64,000 nt of DNA from positions 142,361 to 206,360 of the forward strand of contig NZ_VCYH01000006.1 of assembly GCF_030464345.1 (NCBI RefSeq), given 5' to 3'. Below the pieces are notes generated by a model. That model was given only the letters and a program-made list of their open reading frames with translations, was not told the origin of the DNA and did not search any database. Below are positions 1 to 9,836 of this stretch, piece by piece (the first letter of the stretch is position 1; each line of letters opens with the position of its first letter). This stretch comes from Methanoculleus frigidifontis (GTDB taxonomy: Archaea; Halobacteriota; Methanomicrobia; Methanomicrobiales; Methanoculleaceae). The position numbers and the translations under genes were made by a program.

Positions 1-255
1 TACAGCGAAGACTTTGCGCGCGATATCCCCGGAACCGAGTGGGTCTCGACGACACAGACAGAGCTCGACGGCGCCCCGGCGTACGAAAGCGTCTACTCGA
101 TCCCCCTGCAGGGCGATGAGCGTTATACCTTCGTCGCCCGCTACGCCGTGCACGACGATGTCATCTACTCCGTGATGTACACGGAGTTTCCGCCCGAGTA
201 CGATCCCTATACCGGGCACGGACCGGAGATGCTTGGGTCGTTCCGGTTCGTCTGA
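1..255 (+). CDS. C-terminal part of a secreted or lipoprotein-type protein (partial)
   Basis: An open frame runs from the first base to TGA at 253-255 and gives 84 residues without a start, so the gene begins outside the window. The fragment alternates aromatic and acidic residues (ERYTFVARYAVHDDVIYSVMYTEFP), a beta-rich pattern like the C-terminal half of PsbP/DUF1795-type extracytoplasmic domains. That resemblance is by eye only and no function can be assigned. It is followed by a 148-base gap leading to the next gene on the same strand. Confidence 0.6.
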   Translation, partial: YSEDFARDIPGTEWVSTTQTELDGAPAYESVYSIPLQGDERYTFVARYAVHDDVIYSVMYTEFPPEYDPYTGHGPEMLGSFRFV

Positions 256-367
256 TGGAGTGACGAGGCCTTCGGCACCCTTGCTCATGCCGGCGGGAAC
301 CGGACGGCCACCATCGAGGCGTAACAATCCCCCCTCCTTTTTCCGCCCGCGCTCCTCCAGTGGAAAA

Positions 368-380
368 ACCTTCAAATACT
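368..380 (+). promoter_or_regulatory. Possible TATA box for the histone-deacetylase-family gene
   Basis: An A/T-rich element (CTTCAAATA) in GC-rich surroundings sits about 25-30 bases before the ATG at 404, the spacing expected for an archaeal promoter with a leaderless or very short leader. This is pattern recognition only. Confidence 0.35.
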
Positions 381-403
381 CGGGAGCAGATCCCTGATCA
401 CCG

Positions 404-1405
<1,002 letters not shown>

Positions 1406-1450
1406 AAGGGAACCGAAAATGTATAGCAGGGAAGCGCCCTTACCAGAGTA

Positions 1451-2659
1451 ATGGTCTCCCCAGAGCTCGTCCGGCAGGCTGCGGCGCGTCTGCATGGCCG
1501 GGTCATTCATACGCCGCTCACCTACTCGCCGAGTTTTTCCCGTATGACCGGGGCGGAGGTCTTCCTGAAACTTGAAAACCTGCAGAAGACCGGGTCGTTC
1601 AAGGTCAGGGGTGCTGCGAACGCGATCCTTGCGCAGTCCGCCGAGATCGGCCCCGGCGGTGTCGTCACGGCGTCTGCCGGGAACCACGCGCAGGGTGTTG
1701 CCCTCGCCGCCCGCGAGGCCGGCATCCCGGCCACGATCGTCATGCCGAGGGATGCATCCCTCTCGAAGCAGGAGGCGACGCGGGGATACGGCGCGACGCT
1801 GCTCCTGCAGGGTGAGACGCTCGCCGAAAGCCTCTTGATCGCCGGGGAGATGGCAGAAGAGAAGGATCTCTTCTTTATTCACCCGTATGACGATCCGCAC
1901 GTCATTGCCGGGCAGGGGACCGTCGGGCTTGAGGTCCTGGAAGACTGCCCGAACCCCGATATCATCTTTGTTCCCGTCGGCGGCGGAGGCCTCGCTGCGG
2001 GCCTTGCCGTTGCCGTCAGGGATCAGAGGCCGGATCTGCGGATCGTCGGCGTCCAGGCAGCAGCATGTCCGTCCGCATGCGAAGCGTGCAGGGCGGGGGC
2101 ACGGGTCTCTATCGATCCCGGGCACTCGATCGCTGACGGCATCACCGTCAGGCAGGTCGGTGCCGCGACGTTTCCGACCATCCGGGACCTGGTGGACGAG
2201 ATTGTTCTCGTCACCGAAGATCAGATTGCCGCTGCCATTGTCCTCCTCCTCGAACGGAAGAAAATACTTGCCGAGGGTGCCGGCGCCGTAACGCTCGCTG
2301 CGCTCCTGAGCGGCGCCGTCCGGGCGCCGGCAGGATCCAGAGTCGTCCTCGTCGTCAGCGGGGGAAACCTTGACCCGCTGATCCTCGACCGCGTACTCCG
2401 CCGGCAGTTCCTTGCCATGGGCAGGATTATGCGGTTCTCTGTCTGCCTGCCCGACGAACCGGGGGCGCTCGTCGCCCTTCTCTCCCTCCTCCGGGATATC
2501 CGGGCAAATATCCTCGCCATCGACCATGTACGGCACGGCCCCGGGATTCCCCTCTTTTCGTCGCGGGTCGATATCGAGATGGAGACCCGCGGGCACGAGC
2601 ATATCGCCGCGATCAGGGCCGACCTCGCCGGTGCAGGCTACGCCATCCGGGTCCGGTAG
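1451..2659 (+). CDS. ilvA: Threonine ammonia-lyase (threonine dehydratase)
   Basis: A 402-residue PLP enzyme that deaminates threonine to 2-oxobutanoate, a route into isoleucine. The PLP lysine is in SFKVRGA (K51), SAGNHAQG at about 75-82 binds the cofactor/substrate carboxylate, and a glycine-rich GGGGL near 178 binds phosphate. The last 75 or so residues (from MRFSVCLPDEPGALVALL) form an ACT domain, so this is the allosteric TdcB/IlvA-like short type. Methanogens often make isoleucine through citramalate, so it may have a catabolic role; ilvA is used as the family symbol and tdcB is possible. It starts at the first ATG 45 bases after the preceding gene and has no strong ribosome site. Confidence 0.9.
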   Translation: MVSPELVRQAAARLHGRVIHTPLTYSPSFSRMTGAEVFLKLENLQKTGSFKVRGAANAILAQSAEIGPGGVVTASAGNHAQGVALAAREAGIPATIVMPRDASLSKQEATRGYGATLLLQGETLAESLLIAGEMAEEKDLFFIHPYDDPHVIAGQGTVGLEVLEDCPNPDIIFVPVGGGGLAAGLAVAVRDQRPDLRIVGVQAAACPSACEACRAGARVSIDPGHSIADGITVRQVGAATFPTIRDLVDEIVLVTEDQIAAAIVLLLERKKILAEGAGAVTLAALLSGAVRAPAGSRVVLVVSGGNLDPLILDRVLRRQFLAMGRIMRFSVCLPDEPGALVALLSLLRDIRANILAIDHVRHGPGIPLFSSRVDIEMETRGHEHIAAIRADLAGAGYAIRVR

Positions 2660-2671
2660 AGCGGAACCTTC

Positions 2672-3325
2672 ATGCTCCGGCGGGAGCATGGTGCCGGCAT
2701 GCACCGCTTGGATCTGAGGCGCGGGCGCGAACCGGTGCGGATACTGATCGGCGCCATGGTTATCTCCCTCCTCGCCGTGCTGGTTTCCTGCGCGGCCGCG
2801 TCCTCGATCACTGCGTACCTCGGGGAGGAGATACCTCTCTCCGGCTCCGGCACCGGAACCGATACGGTCTACCTCTTTGTGACCGGCCCGAACCTCCCGG
2901 CAGACGGCGGCAGCCTGAGCCGGCCGTTCTCTCCGGTCGTGACCGGAGAGCCGGGTACGTTCACCACGGCAGAGGTCGGAGCCGATACTGGATGGACGGT
3001 GACCTGGGATACCACGGGTATCGGGCTCGACGCCGGGACGTACCTGGTCTATGCCGTGGATGCTCCTGTCAGCCGCTCCGGTCTCGCCGGGCACGCGTAT
3101 GCCGTCACCCCGGTGATCCTGATCGGCCCGGGCTCCGGGGGCGGCGTCACTACCGCGACCACACTCCCCGCATCACCGGACTCGACCACCCTGCCGCTCC
3201 GAACGGCCCGGACGGCTGCACCCACGCCGACATCTCCTGCGCCGACCCCGATGCCGGCTCCGGTCGCCGCCGCCCTCCTTGCCTGTGCCGCTCTCGGTGT
3301 TCTCCGGGTAGTGCGGCGGCGGTGA
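2672..3325 (+). CDS. Secreted/membrane-anchored surface protein, DUF3821-like
   Basis: A 217-residue protein with an N-terminal hydrophobic segment (about 27-46), an extracellular beta-rich domain, a Thr/Pro-rich linker (about 160-195) and a C-terminal hydrophobic helix ending in VVRRR. This is the layout of archaeal surface proteins anchored or processed at the C-terminus. The stretch DAGTYLVYAVDAPVSRSGL resembles the closing strands of DUF3821 domains common in Methanomicrobiales surface proteins. Function unknown. The ATG at 2672 gives a long N-region before the signal; ATG 2699 would give a more ordinary signal peptide and is a real alternative. It lies 12 bases after ilvA with no functional link apparent. 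Confidence 0.7.
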   Translation: MLRREHGAGMHRLDLRRGREPVRILIGAMVISLLAVLVSCAAASSITAYLGEEIPLSGSGTGTDTVYLFVTGPNLPADGGSLSRPFSPVVTGEPGTFTTAEVGADTGWTVTWDTTGIGLDAGTYLVYAVDAPVSRSGLAGHAYAVTPVILIGPGSGGGVTTATTLPASPDSTTLPLRTARTAAPTPTSPAPTPMPAPVAAALLACAALGVLRVVRRR

Positions 3326-3363
3326 GATGCCATGCCCGCCCTCCGTGCTGCGGCGGATCCCAG

Positions 3364-3374
3364 AATATTTATAC
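3364..3374 (+). promoter_or_regulatory. TATA-like element upstream of the ECF transporter operon
   Basis: AATATTTATAC lies in the 228-base gap before the transporter gene. Starting 25 bases downstream it would leave a 5' leader of about 160 bases. I looked for a TPP-type CUGAGA core or another recognisable riboswitch in that leader and saw none. Confidence 0.4.
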
Positions 3375-3553
3375 TTGAATGTACAACCATATACATAGAT
3401 GTTTGAATGCGTTAGACCTCGCTCGTCCCCCGGGGCATACCTCTTCTGGCCGCTGCCGCAGCCCCGCTGGCGCACCTGGTGACGTTGCGTTTTCTACAAT
3501 ACCCATCACCCCCTCTCGCAGTGCCGTATGAACACCGAAATAACCTGATTGAC

Positions 3554-5656
3554 ATGAAATCACGTGACATAGCAATTGTCGGCATCCTTCTTGCCATAGG
3601 GGCGATCGTGAGGTATCTCTCCCTCATGGTGCCGGGACCCATCGTCTCGAACCTTGTGATCGCCTTCTACTGCCTTGCCGTCATCCTCATCCTCCCGACG
3701 GTCAGGGAGGCAATCGGCATCGGTATCGTCTCGGGCGTCGTCTGTGCGCTGATCAGCCACTCGATCTTCCCGCCCGGAAACCTGATCAGCGAACCGGTCG
3801 GCGCGGTCGTCTGCCTCGGCGTCGCCCTCCTGCTCCGCGACCGCATCGTCGTGGCACCTGCCGTGACGACCTTTATCGCAACGCTGGCAAGCGGGCTCAC
3901 ATTCGTTGCGATTGCCATTGCGGTTCAGTTCCCGGTCATCGTCGGCAAGTACGGCACGATCGATGCGTTCCTGGTCGTTACGGTGCCGATCGTCGTGATG
4001 GCCGCTGCCGTCAACGGCGTGGTGGCGCAGGCTCTCTACATGCCCGCATCCCGTGTTCTGCTGCGGACGCAGCACCGCCCCGCGCCGGACGGCGGTGCGA
4101 GGATCTCCGGCGGAGCCGCCCGGACTACGACGACGAACGCGCCGATCAGCATGCGAGACGTTTCCTACACCTATCCGCAGGGGACGCGCCCCGCCCTCGC
4201 CGGCATCGACCTCGATGTCGCACGGGGGGAGTGCCTCCTCGTCACCGGCCCGACCGGTGCCGGGAAGACGACGCTCTGCCTGGCTGCATCCGGCATCCTC
4301 TATCACGAGTACGGCGGGTCGTTCACCGGCACGCTCAGCCTTGCCGGGAAGGACGTCGCAGCATACCGCGACATGGGGGAGATCGGGAGAACGATCGGCG
4401 TTGTCTTCGACGATGCCGACGCCCAGCTCATCTTCACGACGGTCGAAGAGGAGGTGGCCTCTGGCCTTGAGAACCAGGGGCTCGATCGCGCCGAGATGCA
4501 GCGGAGGATGGACTACGTCGTCGACGTGACCGGTATCGGCCACCTTCTGGAGCGTGCACCGCACACCCTCTCTGGAGGCCAGAAACAGCGGGTGGCGATC
4601 GCAGCCACACTGGCGCTCGGGACGGACGTCCTCTTCCTCGATGAACCCACCGCCGAGCTCGATACGATCGCCACCGACGCCATCTTCCGGATTCTGCAGC
4701 GCCTGAAGGAGGAGGGAAAGACGATCGTGATCGTCGAGCACAAGATCGATGAGCTCTCCCGGCTCGCCGATCGCATGATCCTGATCGAAGACGGACGGAT
4801 TGCCGATGAAGGCGTCCCGGAGATGCTGCTGAAGAGCGATCGCGTCAGAAGTCTCATCGAGGTTGCCTGCGAACCCGAACCCGTCACCGCCCCCGCCGCT
4901 CCGGTTTCTGCTCCGGTGCACCTCTCTGCCGGCGTCACCCCGATCATAACCGTGCACGGGCTCGTCCACCGGTATGATGAGACGGCTGCTCTTGCAGGCG
5001 TCGATCTTGAGATATTCCCGGGAGAGATCGTCGCCATCGTCGGTGAGAACGGGTCCGGGAAGACGACGCTCGTCAAACATTTCAACGGGCTGCTCAGGCC
5101 GACCGAGGGCACCGTTCTCGTTGACGGGCTCGATACGGCCACGACGTCCATCACGGAGCTCGCCCGGCACGTCGGCCTCGTCTTCCAGAACCCTGACACC
5201 ATGCTCTTTGCCGAGACGGTTGCAGAGGAGATAGCATTCGGCCTCGGGAATATCGGGCTTGCCAACCACGGAGAACTGATCGATGCCGTCCTCGCAGAGG
5301 TTGGCCTTTCTGATTACCGGGATCAGTACCCCCGCTCCCTCAGCCGCGGCGAACGCCAGCGGCTTGCCCTTGCCTGCGTCATCGCCATGCGCCCGAAGGT
5401 GATCGTCCTCGACGAACCGACGACCGGACTCGATGCCCGGGAGACGCAGCGTGTGATGGAGATCGTCCAGAGGCTCCAGAGAGAGGGGTGCACCATCCTG
5501 ATGGTCACTCACAACATGCGGCTCGTGCGTGAGTACGCCGACCGTATCATTGCAATGGAACACGGAACCATCCTCCGGGACACCCGGAACTTTGAGGAGA
5601 TTGCATGCCAGAAATTATGCAGTATATCAACAGGGACAGCTACTTTCACCGCGTAA
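3554..5656 (+). CDS. ECF transporter: S component fused to two EcfA ATPase domains
   Basis: A 701-residue three-part fusion. Residues 1-170 are hydrophobic with about five or six membrane segments, like an ECF substrate-binding S component (general shape of TrpP/thiamine-type; substrate not determinable). Residues about 198-430 and 455-690 are two ABC ATPase domains with Walker A GPTGAGKTT (near 231) and GENGSGKTT (near 495), signatures LSGGQKQR and LSRGERQR, and Walker B FLDEPTAE and VLDEPTTG. Start chosen at ATG 3554 (MKSRDIA), where the S domain begins; upstream GTG codons add non-hydrophobic sequence. The last 52 bases overlap the T-component gene, so translation is probably coupled. Most ECF systems encode S and the two A subunits separately. 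Confidence 0.88.
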   Translation: MKSRDIAIVGILLAIGAIVRYLSLMVPGPIVSNLVIAFYCLAVILILPTVREAIGIGIVSGVVCALISHSIFPPGNLISEPVGAVVCLGVALLLRDRIVVAPAVTTFIATLASGLTFVAIAIAVQFPVIVGKYGTIDAFLVVTVPIVVMAAAVNGVVAQALYMPASRVLLRTQHRPAPDGGARISGGAARTTTTNAPISMRDVSYTYPQGTRPALAGIDLDVARGECLLVTGPTGAGKTTLCLAASGILYHEYGGSFTGTLSLAGKDVAAYRDMGEIGRTIGVVFDDADAQLIFTTVEEEVASGLENQGLDRAEMQRRMDYVVDVTGIGHLLERAPHTLSGGQKQRVAIAATLALGTDVLFLDEPTAELDTIATDAIFRILQRLKEEGKTIVIVEHKIDELSRLADRMILIEDGRIADEGVPEMLLKSDRVRSLIEVACEPEPVTAPAAPVSAPVHLSAGVTPIITVHGLVHRYDETAALAGVDLEIFPGEIVAIVGENGSGKTTLVKHFNGLLRPTEGTVLVDGLDTATTSITELARHVGLVFQNPDTMLFAETVAEEIAFGLGNIGLANHGELIDAVLAEVGLSDYRDQYPRSLSRGERQRLALACVIAMRPKVIVLDEPTTGLDARETQRVMEIVQRLQREGCTILMVTHNMRLVREYADRIIAMEHGTILRDTRNFEEIACQKLCSISTGTATFTA

Positions 5657-6387
5657 ACCCCCTGACAAAGGTTGTGTTCACCGTTGTCGTGGTCGTCCTC
5701 GCCGTCATCCTGACCGATGTTGCGGCGCTCACGCTGCTCGTCGGGCTGATCCTGCTTGCAGCAGCGGTGAGCGGCCTTGCCCGCGAGCTCCTGCGGCAGG
5801 CGCCCCTCCTCGTATCCCTCGCGGTCAGCCTGCTCCTCCTGACGGTGCTGACCCTGCAGAGCGGCGAGGTGCTGGGATACCTGATCCCGATCTTCGGCGG
5901 GTACGTCCCGATCACCACCGGAGCCGTCGATCTTGCGGCATCGATGACCCTGCGGTTTGTCGCGATGATTTTTGCTTTCCAGCTCTTCATCGTCTCCACG
6001 CAGCCCCGCGACCTCGTGCAGGTGATGGACCGGCTGCATATGCCGGTCGATTACACCCTGATGTTCCTGATCGCGCTGCGGTTCATCCCGAGCCTCCAGC
6101 TCGAGGGGAAGCGGATCCACGAAGCACAGCTTGCCCGGGCATATGCGCCCGGCAAGGGACTTATGGGAAAGATCCGGAGCCTTTTCCCGGTGGTCATCCC
6201 CCTGGTCTCAAACTCCCTTGGAAAAGCGAACGTTCTCGGCCTGACCATCGACCTGCGGGGATATCGGAACGGGATGCGGACGTCGATGCGCGATCTCGGG
6301 TTCGGGACGGCGGACGGCGTCGGGTTCGCCCTGATGGGGGTCTGCACCGCCGGGTTCGTTGCGCTTATACTGCTGCAGAGCGCATAA
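5605..6387 (+). CDS. ECF transporter T component (EcfT)
   Basis: A 260-residue integral membrane protein of the CbiQ/EcfT family, the coupling subunit that transmits ATPase motion to the S component. Seen: several hydrophobic helices (about 25-65, 75-110, 140-150, 225-255) and, in the cytoplasmic coupling helices, ALRFIPSLQLEGKRIHEAQLARA followed by LTIDLRGYRNGMRT, which correspond to the Ala-Arg-Gly type coupling motifs of the family. The start at ATG 5605 is preceded by GAGGA at the right distance, inside the end of the ATPase gene. With the preceding fusion gene it forms a complete two-gene transporter. Confidence 0.88.
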   Translation: MPEIMQYINRDSYFHRVNPLTKVVFTVVVVVLAVILTDVAALTLLVGLILLAAAVSGLARELLRQAPLLVSLAVSLLLLTVLTLQSGEVLGYLIPIFGGYVPITTGAVDLAASMTLRFVAMIFAFQLFIVSTQPRDLVQVMDRLHMPVDYTLMFLIALRFIPSLQLEGKRIHEAQLARAYAPGKGLMGKIRSLFPVVIPLVSNSLGKANVLGLTIDLRGYRNGMRTSMRDLGFGTADGVGFALMGVCTAGFVALILLQSA

Positions 6388-6393
6388 GATCGC

Positions 6394-6819
6394 ATGACCG
6401 GCCGGACAGAAGGCGGGAATGCCCATCCCCTCCGGGATTCGTTTTTTGAGTTTTACATCGGGGGAGGTGCTGCATCGCCGCTCTACGTCAAAATCCACGA
6501 CGGCACGCTGCACTGTGAGCAGCCGTCGGGAGACCGGTTCTCCGGTGAGGTGCAAACCCTCGCCCCTGACCCCGGTGCATGGGCGGCATTCTGCGATGCG
6601 CTTGACCGGATCGGTGTCCGGGACTGGGAGCCGGAGTATGCCGCCCCGCACGGCTGCTCTGATGTAACCTACTGGTATCTCCGCCTGGAGACAGACGGGT
6701 GCGTGGTTGCATCGTGCGGCGCGGATGCGTATCCGCCCGGCGGCTCCGGTGGGCCCACCGAACCGTTCCGGGAGTTTGTTGCTGCAGTGCGGCGGTTCAT
6801 CGGCGCTTGCAGCCGGTAA
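6394..6819 (+). CDS. Hypothetical protein downstream of ecfT
   Basis: A 141-residue soluble protein that I do not recognise. It has no signal peptide or membrane segment. A run of alternating hydrophobic and acidic residues (PLYVKIHDGTLHCEQ), a tryptophan-rich centre (WAAFCDALDRIGVRDWEPEY) and a C-terminal amphipathic helix (EPFREFVAAVRRFIGAC) suggest a small alpha/beta domain. It begins 6 bases after ecfT and is presumably in the same transcript, so a link to the transported substrate is possible but only by position. Confidence 0.65.
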   Translation: MTGRTEGGNAHPLRDSFFEFYIGGGAASPLYVKIHDGTLHCEQPSGDRFSGEVQTLAPDPGAWAAFCDALDRIGVRDWEPEYAAPHGCSDVTYWYLRLETDGCVVASCGADAYPPGGSGGPTEPFREFVAAVRRFIGACSR

Positions 6820-6839
6820 ATCTACAGGTGCCATAACCT

Positions 6840-6847
6840 CTTATTTT
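6840..6847 (+). promoter_or_regulatory. TATA-like element for the EF-Tu-like gene
   Basis: CTTATTTT lies 24-31 bases before the ATG at 6871, indicating a promoter giving an almost leaderless transcript. The gene has no ribosome binding site, which fits. Confidence 0.45.
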
Positions 6848-6870
6848 TCCGCGGCGAACCTCTATGCACC

Positions 6871-7842
6871 ATGGGAAACCTGAATGTAGCAGTGCTGGCG
6901 CCGGAGGGCTATGCCAAAGACCTCGGCAAGAAAGGCACGACCTCCGATATCACGTTCTATAATCTCAAGAAAGGTGAGGATACGGTCACCCTCATCGAAC
7001 CGACCCGCTACCCTGACCGCCTGGCTCCGCTCTTTTTTGCGGCGTCGATGGCCGACTACGCCATCGTCGTGCTCGACGCGATAACCCCGACCTTCGGCGA
7101 ATGGGTGCTGATGCTCCAGTCGACCGGCGTTGTGCAGGGTGCGATCATCCTGAAGAACTACCTGATGCCCGACGCCGTCAGGCCGCTCACCAAGGGGACG
7201 GTGCTCGAGGGCTACGAGTTCGTCGAGGAGGACATGATCGCCATGCGGGAGCGGCTGCTCGACGCGGCTGCGGCGAAAACCCCCGCACCTCCCGATGCAA
7301 AGTCGCCGTCCTGCGGCACGGTCTCGATCGATCATCACTTCAATGTGCGGGGTATCGGCACCGTCGTCCTCGGCGGCGTGGAGCGTGGATACATCAAAAA
7401 GCACGATTCCCTGAAGATCTACCCCGGGGAAAAACCGGTACAGCTCCGGTCTATCCAGAAACACGACGACGACGCCGATTGGGCTGGTGCCGGCGACCGG
7501 GTCGGCCTTGCACTGAAGAACATCGAGGCGGAAGACCTCGACCGCGGCTTCGTCCTCTCAAACGACGAGTCGCTGCAGGTCCGTGATACCCTTGAGGCGG
7601 AGGCGGCCCTCGTCGCTTACTGGCCGGCGCCGCTCAAGGAAGGGATGGTGCTCCATCTCGGGCACTGGATGCAGTTTGTCCCGGCGCGTATCGATGCGGT
7701 GACCGACGACGGCGACTGGCGACGGCCGCGGCTGACCCTGACGCTTGAAAAGGAGATCGTCTCCCTGCCGGGCGGACGTGCGGTGCTGCACTACCTCGAC
7801 GGCGGGAAGCTTCGTATCGCCGGAACGATCGATCTGCCCTGA
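6871..7842 (+). CDS. EF-Tu/SelB-like protein lacking GTPase motifs
   Basis: A 323-residue protein with the domain order of translational GTPases: an N-terminal G-like domain (about 1-145), an EF-Tu domain-2-like beta barrel (CGTVSIDHHFNVRGIGTVVLGGVERGYIKKHDSLKIYP, about 150-230) and a third barrel. The P loop (GxxxxGKS/T) is replaced by GYAKDLGKKGTTSD, and no NKxD guanine-specificity motif is visible, so GTP binding looks lost. A Lys-Lys-Gly segment remains near the former P loop. Related proteins occur in methanogens and are usually annotated as EF-Tu/IF-2/RF-3 family; role unknown. It faces the mtr operon in convergent orientation. Confidence 0.75.
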   Translation: MGNLNVAVLAPEGYAKDLGKKGTTSDITFYNLKKGEDTVTLIEPTRYPDRLAPLFFAASMADYAIVVLDAITPTFGEWVLMLQSTGVVQGAIILKNYLMPDAVRPLTKGTVLEGYEFVEEDMIAMRERLLDAAAAKTPAPPDAKSPSCGTVSIDHHFNVRGIGTVVLGGVERGYIKKHDSLKIYPGEKPVQLRSIQKHDDDADWAGAGDRVGLALKNIEAEDLDRGFVLSNDESLQVRDTLEAEAALVAYWPAPLKEGMVLHLGHWMQFVPARIDAVTDDGDWRRPRLTLTLEKEIVSLPGGRAVLHYLDGGKLRIAGTIDLP

Positions 7843-7857
7843 AAAACTGCAGAATTG

Positions 7858-7886
7858 CAGGTCTTCAGAGCCGGGTATCTTTTTTC
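7858..7886 (+). terminator. T-run terminator after the EF-Tu-like gene
   Basis: A short inverted repeat (CTGCAGAATTGCAG, 7847-7860) just after the stop is followed by a run of T residues ending near 7885, as in archaeal intrinsic termination. Confidence 0.4.
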
Positions 7887-8040
7887 GCTATCTCCGATCC
7901 GTTCGCCTTCCTGAAGGACTCGGGAAATGGCGCTGGGGATGCGACGCTACCGGTTTTCTCCGTCTGGCGTGGGCTTTCGCAAGCAAAATCCCTTCGGAAA
8001 TGACCGAAGATCCGTATTGCCGGGAGCACCCGGACGGCTG

Positions 8041-8050
8041 CAAAAAAAAG
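8041..8050 (-). terminator. mtrH: U-tract terminator of the mtr operon
   Basis: Eight consecutive A residues on the plus strand (8042-8049) give a U8 tract in the mtr transcript a few bases beyond the mtrH stop. Archaeal termination relies mainly on such tracts. Confidence 0.5.
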
Positions 8051-8057
8051 GGAGTGT

Positions 8058-9080
8058 TTAGACCAGCTTGAAGAGCGGGTGGTTCTCGGTCTGGGGCTGG
8101 AGTCCGAGCTCCCGGGCTGCCTCTGCAAGGACGATATCGGAGAACGCGATAGCGGTGGATGCACCTTCACAGTTCTCGATAGGCCCGTACATGATGAGGT
8201 CGGCGCCGAGCGTGGCTGCCATGATGTTGCACCCGATATCGGGGCTCGACCATGCGGCCTGGCGGATACCCTCGAATCCACCGAAGTGGTGGTGCGCCAT
8301 CTGCTCGAGGAGAAGGTCCTTGCCCTTGTACTGGTCGGCGAGAACGCTCTTTCTCCAGCGCTTGAGCCACGTCCAGGAGACGGTCATGTTGTGGTAGGCA
8401 CCGCCGGTCGGCAGTCCGTGGATGGCCTTGCAGGCGAGGATCTCACGGAAGGAGCCGCCTGAACCGAGACCGAGCGGGGTTGCCGCGGTGTCGAGAATCG
8501 GGCGGGTGATACCGCACTCTTCTGCGATACCCATCATGCTCTTTTCCTGTCCGGCGACGCCACCTTCGGCGAGCACCTGCTCACGGCCGCGGACGGACGG
8601 GTCGCCGGGATTGAATGCAAGGACGATAGCGGCGTTGACGTCGCTCTCTTTCAGTGCCTGCATGTTCTCCGGCGTGATGGAACCGTTGATCGAGTTGTAG
8701 ATCGCACGGTCGGCGAGACCGACCTCGGTCACGTACTTGCAGGCGTGGGCGAGTGCCGCCGGCGCCGACGAGTCCATCAGGAACGCGGTCGTGTTGTCGA
8801 TGCTGTCGAACCAGCTGAAGTAGCTCTCGAAAGCCTCACCGTACTCGGCGATGATCTGGATGAAGTGGGGAATTCCGGTGATGTCGGAGAGTTCCTGACA
8901 GCGGTTCCAGAGCGCCTCTGCGCGTGCCTTGTCAATCTTGCCAGTGTGGTCGTCGAGCACTGTCTCGTGCTTGTTATAGAAGATCGATGCACCGAGAACC
9001 CGCGGGTATTCGCCAGGCTGCCCACCGATCTTGGTACCGTTGAAATCAAGTACCGTCTGCTCTTTCTCAAACTTGAACAT
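8058..9080 (-). CDS. mtrH: Tetrahydromethanopterin S-methyltransferase subunit H
   Basis: A 340-residue peripheral, cytoplasmic subunit that transfers the methyl group from methyl-H4MPT to the cob(I)amide of MtrA. The TIM-barrel methyltransferase sequence is clear: MFKFEKEQTVLDFNGTKIGGQPGEYP at the start, the AFNPGDPSVRGR segment in the middle and GADLIMYGPIENCE near the end. Usual length for the family is 310-325. The start ATG has AAGGAGG 8 bases upstream. It is the last gene of the mtr operon, 14 bases after the MtrA-MtrG fusion. Confidence 0.97.
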   Translation of the reverse strand: MFKFEKEQTVLDFNGTKIGGQPGEYPRVLGASIFYNKHETVLDDHTGKIDKARAEALWNRCQELSDITGIPHFIQIIAEYGEAFESYFSWFDSIDNTTAFLMDSSAPAALAHACKYVTEVGLADRAIYNSINGSITPENMQALKESDVNAAIVLAFNPGDPSVRGREQVLAEGGVAGQEKSMMGIAEECGITRPILDTAATPLGLGSGGSFREILACKAIHGLPTGGAYHNMTVSWTWLKRWRKSVLADQYKGKDLLLEQMAHHHFGGFEGIRQAAWSSPDIGCNIMAATLGADLIMYGPIENCEGASTAIAFSDIVLAEAARELGLQPQTENHPLFKLV

Positions 9081-9094
9081 ATTTTCAATCCTCC

Positions 9095-9835
9095 TTACGC
9101 AATGCCACCCAGTTTCGGCAGCAATACCAACAACATCATGAATACAATCAGGCCTGCGACCAGTCCGTACAGGATGCCGATATCGCGGCCGACTTTTCTG
9201 CCGACCCGCTGGGCGATCTCTGCATCGACGAATTCGATCTGCTCTTCGATTGCATCGAGCCTGGACTCGATCTCAAGGAACTGCGGGTTTGCACCTGCAA
9301 CCGCGCCGCCCATCTCTGCGCCGCCTGCTTCCTTGACCTCGATGACCATGGGTTCGGCACCGAACGCGCCGGGGTCTTTTGCCGTGAGTTCCTTGATCTT
9401 CGCGGAGATCGCACCCATGTCCTCGGATTCCATGATGTCGACCATCTCGACCTGTTCCTGGAACCGGCCGATGGCTGCGTCATCAAGGTTCTCGATGAAG
9501 GGGATTGCGCCCTGGGCGCCGACGATCTTTCCTCCGGAGACACCGCCCGCGTGCAGAGCGATGAAGCTCTGTCCGGAGAGGTGGCCTTTGACCTCGGTTC
9601 CACAGTTCAGGACGAACCTGATGTTGGGGTTTGAGATGATGTTTGCGATGATCTTCTCAAGACCCAGGTTCTCGGTCTTACAGGAGCCGGCGATTGCGGC
9701 TCCTGCATCGCAGATGCCCTGCTCGTCGAGGTGAGATCCCATGGTGACGACGGCGACGCAGCTCTGTGGGTCTCCCGTGTGGAAGTCACCCTGAACAATC
9801 GGCCATCCGCTGGCTGGAGATTTCTTCTCTGCCAT
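9095..9835 (-). CDS. MtrA corrinoid domain fused to MtrG
   Basis: A 246-residue fusion. Residues 1-171 are identical in amino acids to the neighbouring MtrA, including the corrinoid-ligand histidine in EVKGHLSG (H85). After a short Gly/Ala linker, residues about 184-246 are Mtr[40 protein letters not shown] followed by one membrane helix. MtrG alone is normally 70-85 residues. It occupies the mtrG position between mtrF and mtrH, and no separate mtrG is present, so the complex probably carries two corrinoid domains or exchanges them. Start taken at ATG 9835, matching the mtrA start; the open frame runs further upstream into mtrF. Only four bases differ from mtrA over 512. Confidence 0.9.
   Translation of the reverse strand: MAEKKSPASGWPIVQGDFHTGDPQSCVAVVTMGSHLDEQGICDAGAAIAGSCKTENLGLEKIIANIISNPNIRFVLNCGTEVKGHLSGQSFIALHAGGVSGGKIVGAQGAIPFIENLDDAAIGRFQEQVEMVDIMESEDMGAISAKIKELTAKDPGAFGAEPMVIEVKEAGGAEMGGAVAGANPQFLEIESRLDAIEEQIEFVDAEIAQRVGRKVGRDIGILYGLVAGLIVFMMLLVLLPKLGGIA
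9324..9835 (-). repeat. Duplicated MtrA-coding segment, copy 1
   Basis: These 512 bases match 10266-10777 with no gaps and four substitutions (at about 9344, 9360, 9485 and 9827), all silent. The match begins three bases before the start codon and ends where the MtrG linker begins. Confidence 0.95.
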
Positions 9836-9836
9836 G

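Noticed and set aside
3375..3553. Riboswitch in the ECF transporter leader
   Set aside because: The leader is long enough, but no TPP, cobalamin or other known conserved core could be found by eye.
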